A DNA stretch of 64,000 bases from Pachyseris speciosa (Eukaryota; Cnidaria; Anthozoa; Scleractinia; Pachyseridae): positions 1 to 64,000 of the forward strand of contig JAEMWC010000191.1 of assembly GCA_016490735.1 (NCBI GenBank), written 5' to 3'. This document shows positions 47,400-58,141 of this stretch, piece after piece (position 1 is the first letter of the stretch; each line of letters opens with the position of its first letter). Made by a program: the position numbers and the translations under genes. The notes beneath the pieces are model-generated. The model saw only the letters and a program-made list of their open reading frames with translations, searched no databases and was not told the origin of the DNA.

Positions 47400-48130
47400 G
47401 TCTCAATCGGCTTTACAAACAACAATCATTGGCAGCGGCACTACTATCCAAGCAAGTATCTCATCCTTTACGTAGCGCAATTTTTACCGCAACGGAAACA
47501 ACCGGAAGGGAGTTGTAGGTGTGATTAAAAATTGCGTTACTTGTCCCTACATTTTAGATGGACTCACAAGCTATACTTTCTCTTCTACAGGTGAAACGCG
47601 CCATATTAAATCTAACCTGACCCGTGACACTAAATTCCTCATTTACATGATTCAATGCAACCGCTGTAATTTACAATACATAGGAGAGACTAAATGACGT
47701 TTAAAAGACCGATTTAATGAACACCGCCGTACCATTGATAACCCTAACACCAAATCTACACCTACCACAGTCGCGGAACATTTCCTCTCCTCTCCTCTCC
47801 TAACCACACTGCTAATGACATGCAATTAATCCCCATTGAGAAAATATTTTCTAACAGAGACTCAATCCGTAAGGCCAGGGAAGCTTTTTTAATTTCAAAA
47901 GGCAGAACAATTGATCCTGAAGGTCTCAACATCCGCGAAGAAACATATTAGTTAATTTTTTTTTCTAGTATTTTATTTTACACTGTCAATCATTTTAGTT
48001 TTACGTGTTTCCCGTATATAACTACATGAAGACCCCTTCCAATGTAAATTCTCACTGTACCTGAAGAAGGCTGGTTTGGCCAGCCGAAATATAGTACACA
48101 AAACTTAAAACCATTCTATGTTGTATCGTC
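47400..48130 (+). mobile_element. Penelope-like element 3' fragment with GIY-YIG domain
   Basis: Frames from about 47520 encode IYMIQCNRCNLQYIGETK, then a TGA, then RLKDRFNEHRRTIDNPN, the GIY-YIG endonuclease core; IEKIFSNRDSIRKAREAF follows in another frame. It is a different subfamily from the 41-43 kb element. The hammerhead-like motif at 48056-48098 follows the frame. Confidence 0.7.
48056..48098 (+). ncRNA. Hammerhead ribozyme-like motif of a Penelope element
   Basis: TGTAC (stem I) is followed by CTGAAGA, which fits the CUGANGA core, then GGCTGG/CCAGCC (stem II, 6 perfect pairs), GAAA, TATA and GTACA (stem I partner). Minimal type I hammerheads with very short stem III are known in Penelope-like elements. 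Activity was not tested. Confidence 0.55.
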
Positions 48131-48629
48131 CCTTGCTTTTATACTCTCTGTTGATTTTAACTGGCAATTTTCATTCTCAACTTTTAAAATAGAAGAAGCA
48201 AGTGCTTGTTTACAGCAGCCGCCGATGCATGTGCGATATCTATATTGTTGGCTACATTCATTTTATCCCGGTAAAGGTAAGTTTTTGCCGCGATGTGAAA
48301 TTTACCTTAACACTCTACATATCTTGGCCACAAAAAAATTCAAACTACGCCTATCACGCCATTCCATTTTACCGCTTGTTTTCAATAGCAATGGAATCTT
48401 TGGTTGTTCAAGAGTGTGTTTCCAGTCTGAGAACCCTGATTTAAAATGTATTAAATCACACTTACCAAAAGAAACCATCGAGGTGATTGTCATTTCTCTC
48501 GCTCAATTGCATGGCACGCCTGCACTGTGCACAATGCAGAGGATTTGGCAGCAACCACTGCATCTGAAGCTATCTGATCAGTTCTGCAACGGGTCCTCTT
48601 TCCAAATCAATGAATAGGTTCAAGTCCAT

Positions 48630-49551
48630 ATCTTGTAGTGGTCACTATCTGTGCAATTTAAAAACAAAACAGACTTTAAACGAAGCGATACCGGATGTTA
48701 ATAGTGCGTCACTCACGCTCTTTGTTAACTCCCAGTTATTTGTGATTTTCCAAACCACGTGACTGTTGCAGTAAATGAATCGTTGAGAATTGTCTTGTGA
48801 ATGTGTTGGTGTCAAACCAAATTCACATCGTCTTCCTCGAAGGCTATGGTCTTTGTTGTGAGTTATGTGCTCTTCTACAATTGAATTGCTGGGATGCTGA
48901 GATAATTTTCACTGATAGCAGAACGGCGATGAATGTATATAGAGGACCCTTAATGAATATGCCTTTGGATCAATTAATCTTTATACTTTGGACTCAATGG
49001 ATTCGGCAAACACATTCGCAAAGCGATTCATTGTCTATGAGAATCGTAAATTCGCAGTCTCAACGATTACTGTGCGGGCTGCGTAAGGAAATACAAAACT
49101 GGAAGAAAAAAAACGGAAACGTAGAAATGTAGAAAAATTAGAGTTAGTGTTTTGGGGTACATGCTATGGAAACTTCAAGCTTCATTGTCACATACCGTTT
49201 TCGTTAACAAAGAATCTTTCAGGTTGTCAACTACAATTAGTCAATTTTTATCACGGAAAAGGAACAATGCTACCATTATAACATATTATAAGTGATATTT
49301 GTTCCCTGTTTGAATAAATCCATTCTCTTTTTTAGAACACCAGCTTTATTTATGGTAGAAGGCTGTTTTAACACCCGTCCGAGGTAATTGGTCAATTTTA
49401 ACAAGGCGGGAAAAAACAATAGGACCATTCTTTTCGTTTGCCGCCCAAGAGGTGACGCATAGAGAAATTGGGTATCAAATTTCTGTTTAACACCGAAGGG
49501 ACACTATCTCGTTCTCATTTGGTCTGCGCGCTTTCTTCTAACTTCAAAGGC
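48630..49551. other. Divergent interval between Merlin 2 and gene D
   Basis: About 920 bases separate the two start codons, against 3.25 kb in the left arm, where a large element is inserted. This could be a shared promoter region; no specific site was recognised. Confidence 0.4.
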
Positions 49552-52500
49552 ATGTCAAGAAACGACCGTGACAGCAGAGATCAGACCTCACGCTACAGCC
49601 GTAGGGCTTTTACTAGAACGTTTGTCCGTATGGATAAACGACTGAAAGCAGTCCCTAATAAGAAGGAATTTGAAAAGCTGAAAAAAGCTGGGAGAGTCGG
49701 AGAGATTGCTTTCACCAAGAATCACACTGATGAGGAGATAAAACAGTTGCTATTGTCACATTTTCCAACCTTGGTCAGTCTTGACCTTTCACGGTAAGAT
49801 GCCTCCATTTCACTTGACTCTGTGTGTCAATTACCTAATGTCGGTTTTACTGAGATTTCTCCACTCTCCTTGTTCTTGCAGTTTGAGAATCATTAGCTCG
49901 TATGACAGGGGACATGCGATGAGCGTAGTGTTGAGTGGTGTTCCCGACGGAGAACAAATAATGCAGGAGTTTGGGGGGGGGGGGGGGGGGACGCGAAGAA
50001 GAAAGTATTCATGTACTGGAAGCCAGGTAGGGCACATCGTTTCATCTATCCACCATTCAAAGGCCATTTGATCTTGTTAATTTTGGCGGTTGCGGATTGT
50101 CTGAACAAATCTATTGTAAAGTAACGCACCCTTTCCCACTGTCACTGTGAGATGTTTTTGAGCGCACTTTTATTCAAACGTTTTTTCTCAAAACGAACCG
50201 AGAAAAAATAACACTTTTCTCTTAGAAGTGGCCCAAATTCTTTATGAGCCTTGCCAGCGACTGAGCTGTTTGCACGCAGCAAAAGTCGCTGGTTGCAGGC
50301 CGAAAAGGAAAACTCTGGTGATGGATGTGACTTAATGTCACATAATTTTTTGAGTTGGTGTGCTGGTGTGTCGACCTTTGCTACACCATTCAGAGTACAC
50401 TGTAAAGCCATTAAAAACAATGGATTTCTTTTGTTATTTATTACTCTTTGTTGGAGCAGTTGAGACGTAATAACCAGGACACAGTGGTTAAAAAGGGACT
50501 AGAAACCTGGATGATTGTTTTTCGCCATTTTGTGTAAGTTCCCTGTGTCCAGATGCAACAAGATGGCCCTTGAGTGACATGCTAACATTTCAAATTGCAA
50601 TCATTTCAATTTTCATGGTATTTCGTTCGACCCTCCGCCTCAGTTGTGTGTATTTAATGAAGGTAGGAATATGTGAGGAAAATTAATGCATGCCTAGGAA
50701 ATAGAGGAGGAAATAGTCTGCATAATTGAGAAGTCCGGATAATCAAGGTTTAGACTGTACCAAACATTTTTCAAAGTTAACCGAAATATACCAAATGAGT
50801 ACGGTTTGCATCACCACTTATTTATTTGTAGTCACTTCAATTGTAGACCTTATGCAATTCAGGAATTGAAGAGTCAAATCTTGCTGTTCTTCATCTTCTT
50901 CACACACACACAAATTAACTGGACTCGAACTTGACTTGTGACTTGCACTTGCTACAATGATACTGCAGTTTACAGTCACTGTTTTTGGGCAAGTCCAACA
51001 CACAATTTTGTTTAAAAAACGTCAGTCAGCTTAAAACGTTTTCTTCATAAAGGGAGATGTTTAATCCATCTAGCTAGCAGGGGTGTAGCTAGGATTTCTC
51101 AAAGTGTGGTGACACTGTTTCACATCCAGGGTACAGGTTTGTCGACCTCCATGCTGTGTTGTACTTGAAACTGACATTTTGGACATTTTGGATGTTGTTG
51201 ACTTCAAAAACTGAAAAATTATCTCACAGTGGGTTGTCACAGGCACCCCAGGACCTCCCCCTAGCTTAATGTCTCTGTCTGTTTATGTCTTCTGTTAAAC
51301 AGGGGAAACTAGGAGATACCTGACTGCATTGGCACAAAGCAGCGGTTAGTTGTTATGATTCATTTGTAAGTGATCTCCCTTTCTGTATATAGAGTAAAGT
51401 GTACATTTCACAGAGGAAGGAATTTTGAAAAGGAAAACAAAACATTTTCTAATCAACTTGTAAACAAAAATGTGAATATAGACATCAATGTGGTTTAGAA
51501 GTGTCAGAAATTATAATAGCATGTTGTAATGCAATGATTATGAAAAATTAATGATCCATTGAAAATTAACTGGTAGGCTAGAAATGCTGCCCTAGTTGAT
51601 GGCTGTGTTGTAAACGGGAAAGGTATCGTGGCCAACAGATAAGTGTCGACTGTTTGGTAAGGTTAGACTTGGTCGGTGTTTCGGGTTAGCAGCACTCGAA
51701 GGGAGCAAGGGAGACTCGACTTGCACACACTGAAGTCCTGATTACATCCTAACTTTATTGCTAAATCAAAGTGCTTATATACATAATAGTAGCTGGCTAT
51801 ACGTGATTAAATATGCAAGGGAAAATACTAGGTTCACGTCCTTGTAAACAACCTACTTTGGACGTGAGCATAATGCATTGTCTAAGCTAATCTGCTTACG
51901 AATATCCTGAGGAACTGGGCGTCTAAAATACATGAAATCCAGCTGAAAGTTCCTATACGTAGTATTATCACAGGTTTCCTACGCACACGTATACAACATT
52001 TTAGCACGCTTGCTATACTGCTATGATCATATTTCAGATACGTATTAAGCGGTGATTGATCTATTTGTCAACCAATTTAACCAGATTGGATTTCACTGAG
52101 CGAAGTGTCACGCTTTCTTTAACTTTACTACACTATCCCCTCCCTTAAAAGGGCATGTCCCCATGCCAAGCAACGAAGAGATGACAAAACTACTGAATCT
52201 TAAGGACAATAAAAATCACTAGCTAAATCAATAATAAAAGTTCAGTTCTGTGATCAAGACACAAAGTCTCTCATCCAGACAGGAACACGAACTTCTCTTC
52301 TGGGTCTGTCCAAGACAGGTGGTGGTACTTCTTCTATGATTGGTTCTGGAATTGGTTGCTGTGCATCTCTAGGGACCTCGTTCTCAATTCTTGTCACAGT
52401 CTCATCCCCGTCTGCTGCTGTCCCATCTGAGTACATCAGATCTGTTTCGTCTGGTGTGTAGCGAGGGGGAAGATGAGGTCTTCGCACCGGTAAACTGGAG

Positions 52501-55500
52501 GGATACACAGTTGGCTGATCAGGCTGCTGGTCTGCTGGCTGGGGGTCTTGACACAGCTTTAGGCGATTGAAGTGTACGACTCTTCGTTTCCTACGATTCT
52601 GTTCGTCTTCAATTCGGAAAGTCACATCACTGATTTTCTTTACCACCAGGTGTGCTCCTTGCCACGGCGAATGTAACTTCTTCGTCTGCCCTGTCTTCAT
52701 TGCGGGAACATGAAGGTACACACGATCTCCAACCTTTATTTCTTGTCCAGCAACTCGGCGATCATAGTAGTCTTTCTGTCGTCTCTGGGCAGTCCACAGG
52801 TGCTCTCTAGCTCTCTCATGGGCTTCGTCTAAGGTGGATCTGAGGTTCCTAACATACTCAGAGGCTGCTTCTGGCTGGTGAGGCTCACGACCATACATGA
52901 CATCAACAGGTAAACGTACCTCATGGCCAAACAAAAGATAATATGGTGTGTACTGAGTAGATAAATGGACACTCGATCTGTATGCCATCATCACCATGGG
53001 CAGGTGAACGTCCCAGTCACACTGGTGGTCCGAGACATACTTTGCCAGCATGTCCTGCAGGGTACGGTTCATCCGTTCAACCATGCCATCACTTTGCGGG
53101 TGGTACGCTGTCGTTCTGGTCTTCTCAATACTGAAGAGGGTACACATCTCTTTGAAAAGCTGAGCTTCAAAATTACGGCCCTGGTCGGTGTGGATCCGTT
53201 CAGGTGCTCCGTATCTGGAAATAACCTCGTTTATCAGCTTTTCTGCAACCGTCTTCGCCTCTTGATTCGGAAGGGGAAACGCCTCTGTCCATTTTGAGAA
53301 ATAGTCTCCAACGACTAGGATGTACTTTTGACCAGACTCAGTGGTAGGCAGGGGGCCCATGATATCCAGTGCAATTCTCTCAAATGGGTAGCCAGGACAG
53401 CTACTGACAAGGGGTGCTCTTCCTGGCTGCTGCGGAGACTTCCTTTTACTGCACTTTTGACACTGACGGCACCAATCCTCAACGTCATGCTGCTGGCCAT
53501 ACCAATAGAAGCGTTCTCGTACTCGCTCCAGGGTCTTGTTTACTCCCATATGACCAGAAGGTGCATCATGTAGAGCGGAAAGGACTTCTGGAACCATGGA
53601 TCTGGGAAGTCCTAACTGCAATCGGGCACCATGACCGTCTTCAGTCTCCCACCGGCGGTAAAGGACACCATTTTCCAACTGCAACCTGTTCCACTGTGCC
53701 CACAGGCTTTTGATTGCTTTACTGGTACCCTGTACCTCCTGCATAGCTGGTTGGTTAGTCTGGTTCTGCTTCCAAAACAGAATCTAAAAACTCTGTTCAC
53801 GCCACACTTTGCCTTTGTCTTAAGTTCAACAGCCTTGCCTCCAACACTTAGTGACTTTACCTCGAAATCAATTTTACAACCACGTTGCCCAGAAAATCTA
53901 TACCTAGCAAACAATCCTGGGTAACATCTGCAGCGACTAACACTGAATGAACAACATTCACCCCATCAACACAAATTTGCAGGTCACACTTCCCCCTAAT
54001 ATCCAACGGTTGGCCATTTGCTGAAACCACTGGTTCATCAACCACACTTAACTTAAAAATTTTAGGGCACCTGTCAAGTACCCGCTGATGCACAAGAGTC
54101 ACTGCCGACCTAGTGTCGACCAACATGTCTACAGGCTGCCCTCCCACTAGACCAGGCACATACACTGCAGCATCACTAGAAACACTATGAATACTCGCAA
54201 ATGAATTCGCTTTATTAATTTCTTGGGTCTTCCCGACTTTTCCGACCGACGCTTGACCCGCGGCGCCGATCACTTGGAGTTTCCCGGCTGATCCTAAGCT
54301 GATTGGGTACATTCGGCGATAAAATGACCCTTCTTGTGGCACCTAAAACAACGCTGTTCTCTCCGATCTTTTGTTGTCGGCCCCAGTTCCCGACCGTGTT
54401 GTTTTCGCTCGTTCGAAATTTCCGTCTGTTGCTTTTGCACGAACTGGACCATTTGATTTACGGCGGCCGTCTTTTTCTTGATTAGCTCTACGAGTTCGCT
54501 CTTCTGTTCGGACGGTGGCTCCTGTGCGAGGCGGACCGAACGACCTCCACTACGACGAGACTCGGCCTCGTACACAGCTTCGATTTGCAAGGCGCGACTG
54601 ACCGCCTCATCGAGCGTTTTTGGGCCGGATTCTCGGATTTTCATCCGTATCTCCCGGTCCTCCAACGCATCGATGAACTGATCCTTCGCAAGACTGTCTT
54701 GCAAATCGGCCACCGCTTCAGGGTATGCTTTTCCGACGAGCCTCCGCAACGAACTCGCGAGATCTGGCAGCTTCTCGTCACGTTCCCGACGCCTCGCTCG
54801 AAATTCGGCCTTGTGTAGTTCGATCCGCTCCTTCGGAACGAACTTTTCGCGTAGTGCTGTTTTCAGCACAGTATAATCTCCCCGTACGTCCGGCGATAAA
54901 CTCTGTAGTTGGAGCAACGCAGCTCCACGCATACGCACAGCGAGAAACTGTGCTTTCCGCGCGTCGTTCCACTCGTTTATTACAGCACAATCTTCGAAAT
55001 GGGATAACCACGAGTCCCATTCTTCGTTCCCGCCCGCCGAGAATGCCTCCGGCATAACTACAGGCCTATTACTATTGCTAGCCGCTTGTGACGAAGCAGT
55101 AGTGCCTGAACTAGTGACAGCATTATCTCCCTCGGTAACCATATATTTTTTTTTCACAAACTACACAACAATTGAGTGCTACAAGCGATAACCCTAACAC
55201 GTACACAACCAAACCAGTCCCGCAAAACCAATTGCGACAAACAGCTTCACAACAACTTAACCAAAAACACTACTTATCTCCAAGGATTGCCAAACTGCTA
55301 AATCCTTGAGCGACTGGTCCACGAAGACTTGGATAAATCCCGCCGCTTGCCACCAGTGTTGTAAACGGGAAGGGTATCGTGGCCAACAGATAAGCGTCGA
55401 CTGTTTGGTAAGGTTAGACTTGGTCGGTGTTTCGGGTTAGCAGCACTCGAAGGGAGCAAGGGAGACTCGACTTGCACACACTGAAGTCCTGATTACATCC

Positions 55501-56082
55501 TAACTTTATTGCTAAATCAAAGTGCTTATATACATAATAGTAGCTGGCTATACGTGATTAAATATGCAAGGGAAAATACTAGGTTCACGTCCTTGTAAAC
55601 AACCTACTTTGGACGTGAGCATAATGCATTGTCTAAGCTAATCTACTTACGAATATCCTGAGGAACTGGGCATCTAAAATACACGAAATCCAACTGAAAG
55701 TTCCTATACGTAGTATTATCACAGGTTTCCTACGCACACGTATACAACATTTTAGCACGCTCGCTATACTGCTATGATCATATTTCAGATACGTATTAAG
55801 CGGTGATTGATCTATTTGTCAACTAATTTAACCAGATTGGATTTCACTGAGCGAAGTGTCACGCTTTCTTTAACTTTACTACAGCTGCAAATAATGCTTT
55901 GTCCTTTTTCAGAACCAAATGCTGCTTTCAAATCAAGTCATTCAAATACAACTCTTTAATTATACCTCCTGTTAGTAATAATTATATACCTATTTTGATC
56001 ATCTTTGATGTAGGAGTTAATGGAGGTCTTTTTTTCCACTGTTCAGGTACAGCACTGAGTATTGGTAATGACAGTGGTGATG
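49552..56082 (+). CDS. Gene D: paralogue of gene C, partial and possibly broken
   Basis: Exons 49552-49793, 49882-50026, 51303-51344 and 56047-56082 match gene C exons 1, 2, 6 and 7 in sequence and phase. Shared motifs are AGRVGEIAFTKNH, SSYDRGHAMSVV, GETRRYLTALA and ALSIG. In exon 2, a run of 18 G (49973-49990) sets a frame giving TRRRKYS. With one more or two fewer G the exon would read DAKKKVFMYWKP and end in phase 1, as in gene C. Either the run is miscounted or the gene is frameshifted. The Ser/Thr/Pro-rich exons of gene C were not found. A 4.3-kb gypsy element lies between the last two exons, and no exon was found after 56082. The symmetric phase-1 exons mean that missing linker exons need not break the frame. 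Confidence 0.55.
51606..52132 (-). repeat. 3' LTR of the gypsy element
   Basis: 527 bases, TG...CA on the element strand. It has about eight differences from the other LTR, all transitions by eye. On the minus strand a TATATAAG box (51781-51774) is followed by AATAAA (51759-51754). Confidence 0.9.
52254..53744 (-). CDS. Gypsy integrase (C-terminal pol remnant)
   Basis: An open 496-residue frame. A zinc-binding module (HDAPSGHMG with CRQCQKC) is followed by the DDE core (ALDIMGPLP, HTDQGRNF, SDGMVERMNRTL) and a C-terminal tail. Integrase inserts the cDNA copy into the host genome. The frame starts directly after the deleted reverse transcriptase/RNase H region, so the true product would be part of a polyprotein. 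All three catalytic acidic positions are present. No chromodomain is visible. Confidence 0.9.
   Translation of the reverse strand: MQEVQGTSKAIKSLWAQWNRLQLENGVLYRRWETEDGHGARLQLGLPRSMVPEVLSALHDAPSGHMGVNKTLERVRERFYWYGQQHDVEDWCRQCQKCSKRKSPQQPGRAPLVSSCPGYPFERIALDIMGPLPTTESGQKYILVVGDYFSKWTEAFPLPNQEAKTVAEKLINEVISRYGAPERIHTDQGRNFEAQLFKEMCTLFSIEKTRTTAYHPQSDGMVERMNRTLQDMLAKYVSDHQCDWDVHLPMVMMAYRSSVHLSTQYTPYYLLFGHEVRLPVDVMYGREPHQPEAASEYVRNLRSTLDEAHERAREHLWTAQRRQKDYYDRRVAGQEIKVGDRVYLHVPAMKTGQTKKLHSPWQGAHLVVKKISDVTFRIEDEQNRRKRRVVHFNRLKLCQDPQPADQQPDQPTVYPSSLPVRRPHLPPRYTPDETDLMYSDGTAADGDETVTRIENEVPRDAQQPIPEPIIEEVPPPVLDRPRREVRVPVWMRDFVS
53857..54342 (-). CDS. Gypsy aspartic protease with altered active site
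   Basis: A 161-residue frame overlaps the end of gag by 49 bases in another frame, as for expression by frameshifting. The retropepsin motif reads DMLVDTRSAVTLVH: the glycine of the usual Asp-Thr-Gly triad is Arg, which should inactivate the enzyme. LLGIDFLG marks the C-terminal half. A one-base shift near 53880 moves the rest into another frame, and the deletion lies just beyond. Confidence 0.8.
   Translation of the reverse strand: MPQEGSFYRRMYPISLGSAGKLQVIGAAGQASVGKVGKTQEINKANSFASIHSVSSDAAVYVPGLVGGQPVDMLVDTRSAVTLVHQRVLDRCPKIFKLSVVDEPVVSANGQPLDIRGKCDLQICVDGVNVVHSVLVAADVTQDCLLGIDFLGNVVVKLISR
54294..55157 (-). CDS. Gypsy gag
   Basis: An open 287-residue frame with a capsid-like helical region (WDSWLSHFEDCAVINEW, FVPKERIELHKAEFRARR) and a C-terminal CCHC zinc knuckle (CFRCHKKGHFIAEC). 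Gag forms the particle that packages element RNA. It starts about 200 bases inside the 5' LTR and appears intact. Confidence 0.85.
   Translation of the reverse strand: MKKKYMVTEGDNAVTSSGTTASSQAASNSNRPVVMPEAFSAGGNEEWDSWLSHFEDCAVINEWNDARKAQFLAVRMRGAALLQLQSLSPDVRGDYTVLKTALREKFVPKERIELHKAEFRARRRERDEKLPDLASSLRRLVGKAYPEAVADLQDSLAKDQFIDALEDREIRMKIRESGPKTLDEAVSRALQIEAVYEAESRRSGGRSVRLAQEPPSEQKSELVELIKKKTAAVNQMVQFVQKQQTEISNERKQHGRELGPTTKDRREQRCFRCHKKGHFIAECTQSA
55357..55883 (-). repeat. 5' LTR of the gypsy element
   Basis: 527 bases, the same length as the 3' LTR and about 98% identical by eye. It begins TGTAGTAAAG and ends TTTACAACA on the element strand. Confidence 0.9.
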
Positions 56083-56105
56083 GTAATCTTCTGCATTCAA
56101 CTTGG

Positions 56106-57556
56106 AAACAAGAGGCTACAATTAGCCTAAACCCGGGCTTGCAAAAAACAGTGTTGTATCCCTAACTTAGTGCTAAACAAAAGAATAGAGGGAAGTCTGT
56201 CTTTCTTACATCGGACGCATTGTGTTTAGCTTGTGTTGGAGTCTATTTCTTTAGACCCCTATCAACATATATTCCTCTAAAATACAGCTCAACCATTGAG
56301 CACAATAATTATAACACTTGTAAAAAATATTTCTAAGAGAACAAGAAAAAGAGAAACAGAAAAAATAAAGCCCGTGATATATACCACTAAAAGACATCGA
56401 ACCCGGGTTAGCTGCGTCACAGGCAGGAACAATGACCTTTAGGCCACAGAGGTTTATCGTTATGCAAGATAAACTAGTGTATAAAATAGTGTATTGATTC
56501 CAAAAAAAAAAAACTAAGCACACTTGTTTTCGCTTCGATGGATAATTGTTTGAGAAAGGAAACGCTTATCGAACGATGTTGGATTTTTTCGCATAAATGT
56601 GAATGGAGTCTCGGTGAAATGTGAGTAGAACATTAATTAGCAGAGTGAAACTGTTTACAAATACGTCAATCCAGGGTCATTTGAAACACAAGAAAGGAAC
56701 GTTTCTGGACAGTTTCAAGGGACCCTAGTACATTTGTAAAATATAATCGCTTATCATTCAAAAATTAAAGTCCAGAAATTGAGATATTGTGGCAAAATAG
56801 TAAATAAACTACCTGTCAAAGTCTCAGGGGTGTGTGATATCCCGTACTTGAGTTATTCAACAAAATGTACATCTCAATGGAGCGGATACGGGAACACGGC
56901 AGTCCATCTGGAGTTAAATTTTGGTCATGTTAAAAGCTTTCTTCTCGCTGTTGAACTTGCAAACATTCGTATAGACACTTGTCTTAACATATTAGTTGTT
57001 CAGACTTCAAAGACACAAGGTGAATCGACGTTTTCCGATACGTGACAACAGGCATCATTCTTGCTGTTGATATGAGATTTACACTCGAATCACTCGGCCG
57101 TGAAAGGTCAAACTCCCTTTGTCTGTAGTCTCTAAGTTTTGGCGCTCCCCTCGCGTCGCGTCTCCTCGCAACTTCGCGCGCGCACGTGTCTTTCGCCCGC
57201 TCCACAATCCATCGCCAAAATTAGAGACTACTCGCAGTCTACTGAAGCAGACACGAGGAAACACGGCAGTCCATCTGCCGTTAAGTTTACTCGTCTTCAA
57301 AACTTTCTTCTCGCCGTTGAACTTCCAAACATTCGCATAGACACTTCTCTTAACATATTGTTTCTTCAGACTTCAAAAGACACAAGATGAATCGACATTT
57401 TCCCATACGTGACAACACGCATCACTGTTGTTAAAAATAGTTAGCGCTTGCGCAGAAACGCCGGAAGTGCACTTTGTGGATGATACTCGACGAAAAAGAA
57501 GAACCGTCGGTAATCTAAGAGCCGGGCGCCGCGCGAGACGCGCGCAGCCCGGGTAA
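56106..57556 (-). mobile_element. 1.45-kb interspersed element, copy 2
   Basis: A nearly identical reverse-orientation copy of 30428-31872, starting 23 bases after the gene D exon at 56047-56082. It carries the same internal duplication, tRNA-related stretch and CpG-rich segment. Confidence 0.75.
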
Positions 57557-58141
57557 TTAATAAATTATCATAATAATTGGAACATTCTGCAATTCATGCC
57601 ATGTCCTTTTTAACTCGTAAATTGCGCATGTGGATGATGGGGAAAATGTTTTGCTCGAACGATGGGCTGTAAACTTTATGCAAATGAGGTACGCTCGCGG
57701 CTTACTTTTAAATTGCCGTCCATGTTTAACGAAGATAAGTTCTTCTAAAGATCTAAATTAAAAGATGCAAGGCTAAAGAAATTTCGGCTACCGAAAATGA
57801 GAACATCAAGAATCGTAAAATCGATGAGGAGAACAAATTTTCACTTCATGTAGACTTTATATTGATTTTACCGAAACGGACGTCGTTGAAGCACGGTGCG
57901 GTAAATGTGCATGTAACGAGCGAAACGATAAAAATACAAAGCATTCATTTATTGTGTCGTTTAAAAGAAAGAAAAAAGAAAGCAAATAATGAAGGTTTGC
58001 TTGTCAGGGTTCTACTGTTTATCGACTGTGCTATGTCGACATCACGTGATGCTCCCAGGAAAAAATAAACTATTTAAAAATACAATCGTAGATACGTAGT
58101 GTAAGTATCATATAGTGGTTCACCGTGGTCTAGTATGGTGT
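57557..58141. other. Spacer before the satellite, no gene seen
   Basis: AT-rich sequence without a recognisable feature. Confidence 0.4.

Larger units (their letters stand above)
45292..48629 (-). pseudogene. Merlin/ISXO2-type transposase gene, broken (copy 2)
   Basis: Three exons match copy 1 in order and phase: 48629-48466, 47286-47009 and 45753-45292. Exon 1 keeps the first zinc-ribbon pair (CAQC) and NDNHLDGFFW, but TAG replaces a Trp codon (about 48575). Exon 2 keeps RCPGCRKRRSL and KYDESKFNHKAK but is shorter than its partner by 14 bases, which shifts the frame before SQRRVAQTLNLS. Exon 3 is fully open and keeps HTDDWGAY and [13 protein letters not shown], so all three DDE positions survive. 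Intron 1 holds a Penelope fragment. It lies in mirror position to copy 1, converging on the block centre. Confidence 0.75.
51606..55883 (-). mobile_element. Ty3/gypsy LTR retrotransposon lacking reverse transcriptase, recent insertion
   Basis: Two 527-base LTRs enclose gag, protease and integrase on the minus strand. GCTG directly before and after is a 4-base target duplication. The primer-binding site next to the 5' LTR (about 55356-55333) begins TGGTGGCAAGCGGCGGGATT, the complement of a tRNA 3' end of leucine type. A purine tract (AAGGGAGGGGATAG) sits next to the 3' LTR at 52133-52146. Reverse transcriptase and RNase H are absent, so the copy would depend on enzymes from relatives. It is inserted in an intron of gene D. 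Confidence 0.9.
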
